This document shows, piece by piece, positions 26,058-34,471 of a stretch of DNA of 64,000 nt. The notes under the pieces are model-generated. The model was not told the origin of the DNA and did no database searches. It saw only the letters and a list, made by a program, of their open reading frames with translations. Source of the stretch: Curtobacterium sp. MCBA15_009 (lineage in GTDB: Bacteria > Actinomycetota > Actinomycetes > Actinomycetales > Microbacteriaceae); NCBI RefSeq assembly GCF_001864895.1, contig NZ_MJGO01000041.1, forward strand, positions 176,610-240,609. The letters run 5' to 3'. Made by a program: the position numbers and the translations under genes. Each line of letters begins with the position of its first letter. Positions within the stretch are counted from its first letter, which is position 1.

Positions 26058-28655
26058 TCAGGCGCCGGTGGTGTCCGCGCCGTCGGCGGCCTGCACGCGG
26101 AGCGCACGCTCGGTGCCCGCCAGGCTCTCGGTCACGATGCGGCGCAGGGCCGGCGTCTCCGGGTGCTCCTCGAGCCACGCCGCGGCGGCGTCACGGAGCT
26201 CGGTCGACGCGAGGGGCGCCGGGTAGAGGCCCGAGACGATGGTGTCCGCCATGTGGTAGCTCCGCTCGGCCCAGATGCGGGTGAGCACGGCGAAGTACTC
26301 CGGCACGAGGCCTTCGAGCACGACCGGGCTGTTCACGTGCTGGAACCCGACCGTGGTCTGCCGCACGATCGCGTTCGGCAGCTCGGCCGAGTCGACCAGC
26401 GACGAGAACGCGGCGAGCTTGCCCTCGGCCGTCGGGATCGTCGCCCGGGCGCGGGCCGCGGCCTGCTCACCGGACGCGGTCTTGTCGGCGGCGAGCTCGG
26501 CGTCGATCTCGGTGCCGGCAGCCGCACCCGCGAGCACGAGGCCCTCGAGCAGCTCCCAGCGCAGGTCGGTGTCGATCTCCAGGCCCTGCAGCGTGACGGA
26601 CCCGTCACGCAGGCCCTGGAGCGTCGCGACGTGCTCGGGGGTGGACGGGATCTGCGCGAAGAACTTCACGAACTGGAACTGCGCGTCCGAGCCGGCCTCG
26701 GCGCTCGACGCCAGGTTCCACAGCGTGTCGCCGACCGTGCGGACCGTGGCGTCGACCCGCGCCGGTGCCACGTAGTTGCGGGCCGTGAGCAGCAGCTGCG
26801 AGAGCGTCGTGCGGATCGTCGTCGACTCGGTCTCGGTCGCGATGTTGCCGAGCACCAGGCGGACGTAGTCGCTCGCGGGCGACTCAGCGTCGCGCGTGGC
26901 GTCCCACATCGCACCCCACACGATGGAGCGGGCGAGCGGGTTCGCGATCGACGCGAGGTGCTCGATCGCCGTCGTGCGGGAACGCTCGTCGAGACGGATC
27001 TTGGCGTACGCCAGGTCGTCGTCGTTGAGGAGCACGAGGTCGCCGCGGTGCACGCCGACGAGCTCGGGGACCTCGGTGCGGGCGCCGTCGACGTCGATCT
27101 CGACGCGGTGGACCCGCTCGAGCGTGCCGCCGGCGGACGCGGCACCGGCGCCGAAGGGCGCGGACGCGTCGTCCTGGAAGGCGTAGACGCCGATCGCCAG
27201 ACGGTGCGGACGGAGCGTCGGGTGGTCGGCGGGCGCTTCCTGCAGCACGGCGAACGACGTGATCGCGCCGGACTCGTCGACCTCGATCTCCGGGCGGAGT
27301 GTGTTCACCCCGGCGGTCTCGAGCCAGGCCTTCGACCACTCGGTGAGCTCACGGCCGCTCGTGGCCTCGAGCTCGACGAGCAGGTCGCGCAGCTCGGTGT
27401 TCGAGTGGTGGTGCTTCTTGAAGTACGCCGAGACGCCCGCGAAGAACGCGTCGATGCCGACCCACGCCACGAGCTGCTTCAGGACGGAGCCGCCCTTGGC
27501 GTACGTGATGCCGTCGAAGTTGACCTGGACGTCCTCGAGGTCGTTGATCGTCGCGACGATCGGGTGCGTCGAGGGGAGCTGGTCCTGGCGGTAGGCCCAG
27601 GACTTCTCCATCGCCTGGAACGTGGTCCACGCCTCGGTCCACTCGGTGGCCTCGGCGGTGGCGATCGTGGAGGCCCACTCGGCGAACGACTCGTTCAGCC
27701 AGAGGTCGTTCCACCACTTCATGGTGACGAGGTCGCCGAACCACATGTGGGCGAGCTCGTGCAGGATCGTGACGACCCGGCGCTCCTTGATGGCGTCGGT
27801 GACCTTCGACCGGAAGACGTAGGTCTCGGTGAAGGTGACGGCGCCGGCGTTCTCCATCGCGCCCGCGTTGAACTCCGGGACGAACAGCTGGTCGTACTTC
27901 TCGAAGGGGTAGGCGACGTCGAACTTCTCCTCGAAGTACGCGAAGCCCTTCTTCGTGGTCTCGAACACGTACTCCGGGTCGAGGTACGCGGCGAGGGACC
28001 GGCGCGCGAAGACGCCGAGGGGGATGGTGCGGCCGTCGCGGCTGGTGAGCTCGTCGCGGACGACCTCGTACGGGCCGGCGACGAGCGCCGTGATGTAGCT
28101 CGAGATGCGTGCGGTGGGCGGGAACGACCAGGTCGCGACGTCGCCGTCGACGTGCGGCTCCGGGGTGGGGGAGTTCGACACGACCTGCCAGCGCGACGGC
28201 GCGGTCACCGTGAAGGTGAACTCGGCCTTGAGGTCGGGCTGCTCGAACACCGCGAACATGCGGCGGGAGTCGGGCACCTCGAACTGCGAGTACAGGTAGA
28301 CCTCGTCGTCGACGGGGTCGACGAAGCGGTGCAGCCCCTCGCCGGTGTTCGTGTACAGCGCATCGCTGACGACCACGAGCTCGTTCTGCTCCTGCAGGTC
28401 GTCGAGCTGGATCCGGACCCCGTCGTTCACCGCCGCCACGTCGAGGGCGGTGCCGTTCAGCGTGATCGAGTGCACCGTCGCGGTGATCGCGTCGATGAAG
28501 GTCGAGGCACCGGCCGTCGCGGTGAACCGGACGCGGGTGGTGCTGCCGAACGTCTCCGCACCGCGGGTCAGGTCGAGCTCGACGTCGTAGGTCTGCACGG
28601 CGACGACGCTCGCGCGCTCCTGTGCTTCGATTCGGGTGAGGTTCTCTCCGGGCAC
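26058..28655 (-). CDS. pepN: Aminopeptidase N (M1 family)
   Basis: The 865-residue cytoplasmic zinc aminopeptidase has GAMEN at about 265-269 and HELAHMWFGDLVTMKWW with the HExxH zinc site at 299-303 and the downstream ligand in LWLNESFAEW. The C-terminal ERAP1-like helical domain is full length. The GTG at 28655 is preferred over ATG 28667 because GGAG sits six bases before it and homologues begin PGENLTR at that point. It removes N-terminal residues during protein turnover. Confidence 0.95.
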   Translation of the reverse strand: MPGENLTRIEAQERASVVAVQTYDVELDLTRGAETFGSTTRVRFTATAGASTFIDAITATVHSITLNGTALDVAAVNDGVRIQLDDLQEQNELVVVSDALYTNTGEGLHRFVDPVDDEVYLYSQFEVPDSRRMFAVFEQPDLKAEFTFTVTAPSRWQVVSNSPTPEPHVDGDVATWSFPPTARISSYITALVAGPYEVVRDELTSRDGRTIPLGVFARRSLAAYLDPEYVFETTKKGFAYFEEKFDVAYPFEKYDQLFVPEFNAGAMENAGAVTFTETYVFRSKVTDAIKERRVVTILHELAHMWFGDLVTMKWWNDLWLNESFAEWASTIATAEATEWTEAWTTFQAMEKSWAYRQDQLPSTHPIVATINDLEDVQVNFDGITYAKGGSVLKQLVAWVGIDAFFAGVSAYFKKHHHSNTELRDLLVELEATSGRELTEWSKAWLETAGVNTLRPEIEVDESGAITSFAVLQEAPADHPTLRPHRLAIGVYAFQDDASAPFGAGAASAGGTLERVHRVEIDVDGARTEVPELVGVHRGDLVLLNDDDLAYAKIRLDERSRTTAIEHLASIANPLARSIVWGAMWDATRDAESPASDYVRLVLGNIATETESTTIRTTLSQLLLTARNYVAPARVDATVRTVGDTLWNLASSAEAGSDAQFQFVKFFAQIPSTPEHVATLQGLRDGSVTLQGLEIDTDLRWELLEGLVLAGAAAGTEIDAELAADKTASGEQAAARARATIPTAEGKLAAFSSLVDSAELPNAIVRQTTVGFQHVNSPVVLEGLVPEYFAVLTRIWAERSYHMADTIVSGLYPAPLASTELRDAAAAWLEEHPETPALRRIVTESLAGTERALRVQAADGADTTGA

Positions 28656-28777
28656 GCAACGCTCCATCTTCGCTGGGGACGCGGACGATCGGTGTCCGCG
28701 CGGGGGAGTCCCGGAGCGGCGTCGTGCACCGGCGGGACGATGGGCTCCAGCCTAGCGACGCCGCGTACGCTCACAGC

Positions 28778-29461
28778 GTGACCGAGACGACTGTGGACAA
28801 CACGACCGAACCCGCCGCCGCACGCACCGCTGTGGAGAAGAGCACTGCGGAGAAGAGCACCGTGGAGTTCTGGTTCGACCCGAACTGCCCGTGGGCCTGG
28901 ATGACGAGCCGCTGGGTCGACGAGGTCGCCCGGCACCGCGACCTCGACGTGACGTGGAAGGTGATGAGCCTGTTCGTCCTCAACGAGGACCAGGACGTGC
29001 CGGACACCTACCGCGAGCGCCTCGAGCAGGGCCAGGTGTACCCGCGGATCGTCACGGCGGCACGCCTGCGGAACGGCGACGAGATCGTCAAGCCGCTGTA
29101 CGACGCGCTCGGCGAGCACATCCACCACCGCCAGGAGTCCGATCCCGCGCAGGTCGTCCCCGCGGTGCTCGAGGAACTCGGCCTGGACGCCGACCTGCTC
29201 GACCAGGCCTGGACGGACGAGGTCGACCAGGCCGTCCGTGCGAGCCACCAGGACGGCATCGACCGTGTCGGGCAGGACGTCGGCACCCCCGTGATCGCCG
29301 TCGAGGGCACCGCCTTCTTCGGCCCGGTCATCTCCCCGGCGCCGAAGGGCCAGGAGGCGCTCGACCTGTGGGACGGCGTCGTCGCGGTCGCGAAGTACCC
29401 GGGCTTCTTCGAGCTCAAGCGCTCGCGCACGGTCGGCCCGATCTTCGACACGACCGCCTGA
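28778..29461 (+). CDS. Mycothiol-dependent nitroreductase Rv2466c family (DsbA-like)
   Basis: The 227-residue thioredoxin-fold protein has FWFDPNCPWAWMTSRW with CPWA at 37-40, the signature of Rv2466c, a DsbA-like reductase using mycothiol and mycoredoxin. A second motif GTPVIAVEGTAFFGPVISP holds the cis-Pro loop. Residues 1-28 are extra and Thr/Glu-rich. The start GTG 28778 avoids an upstream extension into the pepN promoter. It confirms that the host makes mycothiol. Confidence 0.9.
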   Translation: MTETTVDNTTEPAAARTAVEKSTAEKSTVEFWFDPNCPWAWMTSRWVDEVARHRDLDVTWKVMSLFVLNEDQDVPDTYRERLEQGQVYPRIVTAARLRNGDEIVKPLYDALGEHIHHRQESDPAQVVPAVLEELGLDADLLDQAWTDEVDQAVRASHQDGIDRVGQDVGTPVIAVEGTAFFGPVISPAPKGQEALDLWDGVVAVAKYPGFFELKRSRTVGPIFDTTA

Positions 29462-29467
29462 CGCCCG

Positions 29468-29529
29468 GGAACCAGGTTCCGGACACAGCACCGCGGTATC
29501 CCGTGGTTCCGTGTCCGGAACCAGGTTCC
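29468..29529. repeat. 62-bp interrupted palindrome
   Basis: Identical 13-bp palindromes (GGAACCAGGTTCC) stand at both ends (29468-29480 and 29517-29529), and the 36 bases between are themselves nearly self-complementary (CCGGACAC with GTGTCCGG). It lies just past the nitroreductase stop and before the convergent acetyltransferase gene. Confidence 0.85.
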
Positions 29530-29591
29530 GTTCGTCGGTGCTCGCGGACGGCAGACGGGAGGCGCGGGTCGCCGCGGCCACGTCCGTTCCG

Positions 29592-30110
29592 TCAGGCGAG
29601 GGGCAGGCGCATGAGCGTCAGGTCGAGCCAGCGGTCGAACTTGCGTCCGACCTCGGGCACGACCGCGACCGCGCGGAACCCGAGCTGCTCGTGCAGGGCG
29701 ATCGACCCGGTGTTCGTGCTGCAGATCCCGGCCATCATGACGTGCCGGCCCTCGGCGGTCGCCCGCCCGACGAGGGACCGCATCAGGGTCGAGGCGATGC
29801 CCCGGCCGCGGAACGACTCGACCACGTAGACGCTGTGCTCGACGGTCAGCCGGTACCCGTGGTGCGGCCGCCACTGTGAGTAGGTGGCGTACCCGGCCAC
29901 GGTGCCGTCGACCTCGGCGACGAGCACGGGGTACCCGTCGCCCTGCCGTCCGGACAGCCAGCCGTCGAAGTACGACCGGGGGTGCGGTTCGTCCTGCCAG
30001 ATGGCGGTCGAGTGCAGCACGGCGTCGACGTGCAGGGCGTGCACGACGTCGAGGTCGGCCGGGGTGCAGTCGCGGATCACGACCCCGTTCGTCGCATATG
30101 CTGTCGTCAT
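29592..30110 (-). CDS. GNAT-family N-acetyltransferase (phosphinothricin acetyltransferase-like)
   Basis: The 172-residue acetyltransferase begins VVIRDCTPADLDVV and has HSVYVVESFRGRGIASTLMRSL, the acetyl-CoA-binding motif A, and HEQLGFRAVAVVPEVGRKF, typical of the Pat/Bar/YncA branch. These enzymes acetylate methionine sulfone/sulfoximine or phosphinothricin-like amino acids. The ATG at 30110 overlaps by two bases the start codon of the divergent regulator at 30109. A GTG at 30080 (V11) is an alternative start. Confidence 0.9.
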   Translation of the reverse strand: MTTAYATNGVVIRDCTPADLDVVHALHVDAVLHSTAIWQDEPHPRSYFDGWLSGRQGDGYPVLVAEVDGTVAGYATYSQWRPHHGYRLTVEHSVYVVESFRGRGIASTLMRSLVGRATAEGRHVMMAGICSTNTGSIALHEQLGFRAVAVVPEVGRKFDRWLDLTLMRLPLA

Positions 30111-30717
30111 GTCTCACATCGTAGACGACGACTCGGGTCTCGCGGAACGCGCCCTCGGCGAGCGGCTGCAGCGCCTCCGCACCGAGCGGCGGTGGAGCCT
30201 GACCGAGCTCGCCGAGGAGTCGGGTGTGTCCCGCGCCATGATCAACCGCGTCGAACGCGGGGTGTCGAGCCCCACGGCGACGATCCTCGGACGGCTGTCC
30301 GGTGCGTTCGGCCTGACGGTCTCGCAGCTCCTCGACGAGGCCCTGCAGCACGAGGTGCCCAGGGCGACCGATCCCGACGAGGCGCGCGGCGTCCAGCGCG
30401 GCGCGACCGCCGACTCCTGGACCGATCCCGACACCGGGTACCGCCGCCGTCCGGTCTCGAGCGCGGCGTTCCCCGCGGACGTCACCGAGGTGCGCCTCCC
30501 GGCCGGCCGCGAGGTGGCGTACCCGGCGTCCGCCTACGCGTTCCTGCGGCACTGCATCTGGGTGGTCGACGGGGTGCTCGAGCTCGTCGTCGGCGGCGAG
30601 CCGACGCGGCTCGGTGCGGGGGACCGGATCGAGCTCGGCGACCCTGCCGACGTGGTCTACCGGAACCCGGGCGAGACCGACGTGCGGTACGTCGTCGTCG
30701 TGGTCCGGGGGCAGTGA
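30109..30717 (+). CDS. XRE-type regulator with C-terminal cupin
   Basis: The 202-residue protein has a helix-turn-helix at 17-75 (LGERLQRLRTERRWSLTELAEESGVSRAMINRVERGVSSPT, quoted in parts: LTELAEESGVSRAMINRVE) and a C-terminal beta-barrel cupin (VVDGVLELVVGGEPTRLGAGD). Such proteins sense small molecules and control neighbouring genes, here most simply the acetyltransferase it diverges from. The two start codons share bases 30109-30110, so at least one mRNA must be leaderless or start inside the other gene. Confidence 0.9.
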   Translation: MSHIVDDDSGLAERALGERLQRLRTERRWSLTELAEESGVSRAMINRVERGVSSPTATILGRLSGAFGLTVSQLLDEALQHEVPRATDPDEARGVQRGATADSWTDPDTGYRRRPVSSAAFPADVTEVRLPAGREVAYPASAYAFLRHCIWVVDGVLELVVGGEPTRLGAGDRIELGDPADVVYRNPGETDVRYVVVVVRGQ

Positions 30718-30739
30718 CCGCGGGAATAGGATCGGAGCC

Positions 30740-31228
30740 ATGCGCATCCACCTCGGAACGGACCACGCCGGCCTCGAGTTCAACCAGACCCTCGCCACCC
30801 ACCTGACCGAGGCCGGGCACGAGGTCGTGGACCACGGGCCGACCGCGTACGACGCGCTCGACGACTACCCCTCGTTCTGCATCAACGCCGCGCACGCCGT
30901 GGTGCAGGACCAGCGCGCGGGCGTCCCGGCGCTCGGCGTCGTCTTCGGCGGCTCCGGCAACGGCGAGCAGATCGCCGCGAACAAGGTCGAGGGCATCCGG
31001 GCCGCGCTCGTCTGGAACGAGTCGACCGCGCTGCTCGCCCGCCAGCACAACGACGCCAACGTCATCTCGATCGGCGCCCGCCAGCACACCGAGGCCGAGG
31101 CGATCCGCTTCGTCGACCTGTTCATCGCCGAGCCGTTCTCCGGCGAGGAGCGCCACGCCCGTCGCATCGCGCAGCTCGCCGAGTACGAGACGTCCGGGCT
31201 GATCGCCGGCAGGCAGATCGATCAGTAA
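30740..31228 (+). CDS. rpiB: Ribose-5-phosphate isomerase B
   Basis: The 162-residue enzyme interconverts ribulose- and ribose-5-phosphate in the pentose phosphate pathway. MRIHLGTDHAGLEF, DHGPTAYDALDDYP, VVFGGSGNGEQIAANKV and LLARQHNDANVISIGAR match the RpiB family through its active-site blocks. It lies 22 bases downstream of the XRE-cupin gene with GGAG before the ATG, and 19 bases upstream of the glycosylase. Confidence 0.95.
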   Translation: MRIHLGTDHAGLEFNQTLATHLTEAGHEVVDHGPTAYDALDDYPSFCINAAHAVVQDQRAGVPALGVVFGGSGNGEQIAANKVEGIRAALVWNESTALLARQHNDANVISIGARQHTEAEAIRFVDLFIAEPFSGEERHARRIAQLAEYETSGLIAGRQIDQ

Positions 31229-31247
31229 GGCCGAGTAGACAGGACGA

Positions 31248-32177
31248 ATGCCCGAGGGTCACTCCGTCCACCGCATCGCCAACCAGTTCACCCGGCACTT
31301 CGTCGGCAAACGGTGCGAGGTGTCGAGTCCGCAGGGGCGGTTCGCCGCCGGGGCCGCGCAGCTCGACGGCAAGCGCATGGTCGCCGCGCGCGCCGTGGCC
31401 AAGCAGATGTTCCTGGAGTTCGAGGGCGACCTGTTCCTGCGCGTGCACCTCGGCCTGTACGGCGCGTGGGACTTCGCCGGCGTGATCTCGTCCGCCGAGG
31501 CGTTGTCCGAGGACGGCGACGGCGAGGAGTCCCTGGCCTCGATCGGCGCGCCCCGGCTCGCCCGGTACCGGATGGCCGAGCAGGAGAAGGTCGAGGACCC
31601 GATCGAGTCCTTCCCGCCGGACCCCGTCGGGCAGGTCCGGGTCCGGATCCTGACCGAGGACACCGTCGCCGACCTGCGCGGTCCGACCGCCTGCGTCGTC
31701 GAGACCCCGGCCGAGGTGCAGCAGGCGCTCGACAAGCTCGGCCCGGACCCGATCAACGACGACGGCCCCGAGGCCGAGCAGACCTTCGTGGACAACGTCC
31801 GGAAGCGCAACGTCGCCATCGGCCAGCTGCTCATGGACCAGTCGGTGGTCGCCGGGATCGGCAACATCTACCGCGCCGAGCTGCTGTTCCGGCAGCGCAT
31901 CGACCCGTACAAGCCCGGCAAGAAGATCACCGTCAAGCAGGCGAAGGCGCTGTGGGCGGACTGGTCGAAGCTGCTGCACGACGGCGTCCGCGACGGCCTG
32001 ATGATGACCATGGACGGCCTGTCCGACGCCGACCACAAGAAGGCGCAGCGCTCGCGGAAGGACCGGCACTGGGTCTACCACCGCCAGGGCGAGCCCTGCC
32101 GGGTGTGCGGCACCGAGATCCGGATGGCCGACATGGCCGGCCGCAAGCTCTACTGGTGCCCGAAGGACCAGAAGTAG
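31248..32177 (+). CDS. Fpg/Nei-family DNA glycosylase
   Basis: The 309-residue enzyme starts MPEGHSVHRI, where Pro2 and Glu3 are catalytic after Met removal. It has the helix-two-turn-helix region NVAIGQLLMDQSVVAGIGNIY and a C-terminal zinc finger. Of the four usual cysteines it shows C284, C287 and C304 but Asp307 in place of the last (WCPKDQK). It removes oxidised bases, most like actinobacterial Nei2. An acidic insertion at about 82-92 (SEDGDGEES) is not standard. It follows rpiB closely. Confidence 0.92.
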   Translation: MPEGHSVHRIANQFTRHFVGKRCEVSSPQGRFAAGAAQLDGKRMVAARAVAKQMFLEFEGDLFLRVHLGLYGAWDFAGVISSAEALSEDGDGEESLASIGAPRLARYRMAEQEKVEDPIESFPPDPVGQVRVRILTEDTVADLRGPTACVVETPAEVQQALDKLGPDPINDDGPEAEQTFVDNVRKRNVAIGQLLMDQSVVAGIGNIYRAELLFRQRIDPYKPGKKITVKQAKALWADWSKLLHDGVRDGLMMTMDGLSDADHKKAQRSRKDRHWVYHRQGEPCRVCGTEIRMADMAGRKLYWCPKDQK

Positions 32178-32183
32178 CGCGCG

Positions 32184-33668
32184 TCAGAGCTCGCGGTGCG
32201 TGAACCGTCCGGCGATCGCGGTCGCGAGCACGTGCACGTCGCGCAGGGCCGCTGACGAGGCCGCCAGCGGATCGGACCCGACGAGCACCAGGTCCGCCAC
32301 GTCGCCGACGGCCACCGTGGTGCGGCCGCCGTCGGTCGACCCGCGCCATGCCGTCAACGCGGTGAGCCGCTCCGCCGGGTGCCAGGGTCCGCGGCCGTCA
32401 CGGTCGCGGCCGACCGCCGCGGCCATCGACACCCAGGGGTCGAGCGGTGCCACCGGGGCGTCGGACCCGAGCAGTAGTCGGGTGCCGGCCCGTGCGAGCG
32501 ACGCGAAGGCGAAGGCCCGCTCGGTCAGGCCCGCCCAGTGCCGGTCGGCGACGTCGCGGTCGTCCATCGCGTGCTCGGGCTGCACCGACGCGGCGACGCC
32601 GAGCCGTGCGAACCGGTCGACGTCGGTGTCGGCGACCAGCTGGGCGTGCTCGATCGTGCCGCGTGCGCCGACGGCCTCGAAGACGTCGAGCGCGAGCGTG
32701 TTCGCCCGGTCGCCGATCGCGTGCACGGCGGGGACGAGCCCGCCGGCGACCGCGCGGCGGGTGATCGCGACGAGGTCGTCGAACGGCCAGGCCAGCACGC
32801 CGGACCCGTCGGCCATCGCCGCCGTCCTGGTGCCGAGCGACCCGTCGGTGATCACCTTGAAGGGCCCCATCGTCAGCAGGCCGCGGGTGCCCTCGACGAC
32901 GTCGCCGGTCCGGAGCCCGCGCGCGAGCACCGCGTCGAGCTCGCCCGGGTAGACCCCGGAGGACACGCGCAGTCCGTCGGTCCCCGCGTGCACCCGGCGC
33001 ACCCACCGGTCCAGGCCGAAGCGCATCTCGAGGTCGATGACGCGCGTCACCCCGCGGGCGGCGGCGGCCTCCACCGCGTCCGCCACCCAGCCGTCGAGCA
33101 CGGCGTCCGGCACCTGCGACAGCGCGCCGGTGACGTCGAACGCGTCCTGCTCGCGCAGGACGCCGTCCTCGCCCGCCGGCAGCGGCCGGCCGAGCACGAC
33201 CGCGAAGTGCGCGAGTGCGAGGGCGTTGCACCAGACCGCGTGCAGGTCGCCGCTGATGACGACGACCGGGAGGCCCGGTGCGGCCCCGTCGAGCAGCGCG
33301 CGTCGTGCGGGGCGCGGCCACATGCCGTCGCGGTAGCCGTGTCCGACGAGCACGCCGTCGGTCCCTCCGGTGCGCGCGGCCGCGGCGAGCAGGTCGGCGG
33401 TCGCCTCGGCCGAGTCGCAGCCGGAGACGTCGACCCGGCGGCGCGCCAGGGCCCACTGGTCGAAGTGCGTGTGGTGGTCGACGAGGCCCGGGCCGAGCCA
33501 GGCGCCCCCGGTCTCGACGACGTCGGTGTCCGGGCCGGCGGGGTCGAGCGTGCCGGCCGGCCCGACCTCGGACACCCGGCCGTGGACCACGCGGACGTCG
33601 GACGGCGCGCCGGAGGTGCCCACCCGCCGGACGGTGCGGAGCAGGACCTCCTGCGTCCCCGCCGTCAC
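32184..33668 (-). CDS. Amidohydrolase (YtcJ-like metal-dependent hydrolase)
   Basis: The 494-residue TIM-barrel hydrolase has LVDHHTHFDQWAL with the HxH metal site near residue 67, VVVISGDLHAVWCN, FKVITDGSLGTRTAAM, HAIGDRANTLALDVF, GTIEHAQLV and LLLGSDAPVAPLDP, the full YtcJ block set. Substrates of this group are usually amides, imides or arylformamides, and are not predictable here. The GTG start at 33668 overlaps the stop of the PaiB-like gene (GTGA), placing both in one operon. Confidence 0.88.
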   Translation of the reverse strand: MTAGTQEVLLRTVRRVGTSGAPSDVRVVHGRVSEVGPAGTLDPAGPDTDVVETGGAWLGPGLVDHHTHFDQWALARRRVDVSGCDSAEATADLLAAAARTGGTDGVLVGHGYRDGMWPRPARRALLDGAAPGLPVVVISGDLHAVWCNALALAHFAVVLGRPLPAGEDGVLREQDAFDVTGALSQVPDAVLDGWVADAVEAAAARGVTRVIDLEMRFGLDRWVRRVHAGTDGLRVSSGVYPGELDAVLARGLRTGDVVEGTRGLLTMGPFKVITDGSLGTRTAAMADGSGVLAWPFDDLVAITRRAVAGGLVPAVHAIGDRANTLALDVFEAVGARGTIEHAQLVADTDVDRFARLGVAASVQPEHAMDDRDVADRHWAGLTERAFAFASLARAGTRLLLGSDAPVAPLDPWVSMAAAVGRDRDGRGPWHPAERLTALTAWRGSTDGGRTTVAVGDVADLVLVGSDPLAASSAALRDVHVLATAIAGRFTHREL

Positions 33669-34291
33669 GGCCGGACCCGCTCGATCTCGTCGGCGAGCGC
33701 CGGCGACGCGTACGGGCCGTCGCCCCGCAGGCCGGCGAGGATCCGCTCGACGACCTCGGGGGCCTTGTTCTGCGAGAGCTTCGCGCGGGCGTCGACCCGG
33801 GTGACGCGGATCCGGATCCCGACGGTGCCCTTCGCCATCCGGCGGGCGGTCTCCTCGTCGACCTGCAGGGACACCGGCTCCGGCATGACGCGCTCGAAGT
33901 GGTCGACGAGTTCGCCGAGCACCCGGAAGTTCTCGTCGTCGGACAGGATCTCCGGCGTGCCCCACACGTGCGCGGTGACGTGGTTCCAGGTGGGGACGAA
34001 CTGCTCCGGCGGGTACCAGGCGGGGGAGACGTAGCCGTGCGGCCCCTGGAAGACGACGAGCACCTCGTGCTGCCCGAGCTCATGCGCGACCTCGTCCGGG
34101 CGGCCGACGTGCGAGACGAGCACGAGGTCGTCCGGGTCCTCGTCGGGACGGGGCTCCTCGAGCAGGAACGGGTAGTGCGAGGCGACGATGCCCGATGCGG
34201 TGTGCGACACGATCGTGGCCCAGGGGTGCTCGGCGACGAGCCGCCGGACCTCGGCCGGGTCGGTCATCAGGAAGTGGGGTGTGTGCCGCAT
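33665..34291 (-). CDS. FMN-binding PaiB-family protein
   Basis: The 208-residue protein matches PaiB/FMN-binding negative regulators: MRHTPHFLMTDPAEVRRLV, SHYPFLLEE, LVSHVGRPDEVAHEL, FQGPHGYVSPAWYP, PTWNHVTAHVWG. The fold is a split barrel that binds flavin. In Bacillus it affects sporulation and protease genes, but the direct biochemical role is not settled. It is co-transcribed with the amidohydrolase. Confidence 0.9.
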   Translation of the reverse strand: MRHTPHFLMTDPAEVRRLVAEHPWATIVSHTASGIVASHYPFLLEEPRPDEDPDDLVLVSHVGRPDEVAHELGQHEVLVVFQGPHGYVSPAWYPPEQFVPTWNHVTAHVWGTPEILSDDENFRVLGELVDHFERVMPEPVSLQVDEETARRMAKGTVGIRIRVTRVDARAKLSQNKAPEVVERILAGLRGDGPYASPALADEIERVRP

Positions 34292-34363
34292 GCTCCGAGC
34301 GTGGCACAGCAGCCCGCCGGGGCGCGAGCGGCGGGGTTTCGGTCGTGTTTCAGCGCGGTAAAG

Positions 34364-34383
34364 GTTTCAGAGATCATTGAAAC
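34364..34383. promoter_or_regulatory. Operator-like palindrome GTTTCA-N8-TGAAAC
   Basis: Perfect 6-bp arms (34364-34369 and 34378-34383) lie in an AT-rich patch about 90 bases before the peptide SBP gene. A possible promoter follows, TTGTGG (34389-34394) with 18 bp to TAGGTT (34413-34418). Two further GTTTC half sites are at about 34336-34351. It is the likely site for the operon's own GbsR/MarR regulator. Confidence 0.65.
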
Positions 34384-34471
34384 AAGTCTTGTGGTCGGGA
34401 TTCGCCGGACCCTAGGTTCCTCGACAACGACGGCCGGGCAGGGACCCGGTCGCACCGATCGAGGAGCAATC

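Noticed and set aside
25929..28781. 950-codon plus-strand frame opposite pepN
   Set aside because: Mirror frame of a clear M1 aminopeptidase; Arg/Asp/Val pattern typical of antisense GC-rich frames.
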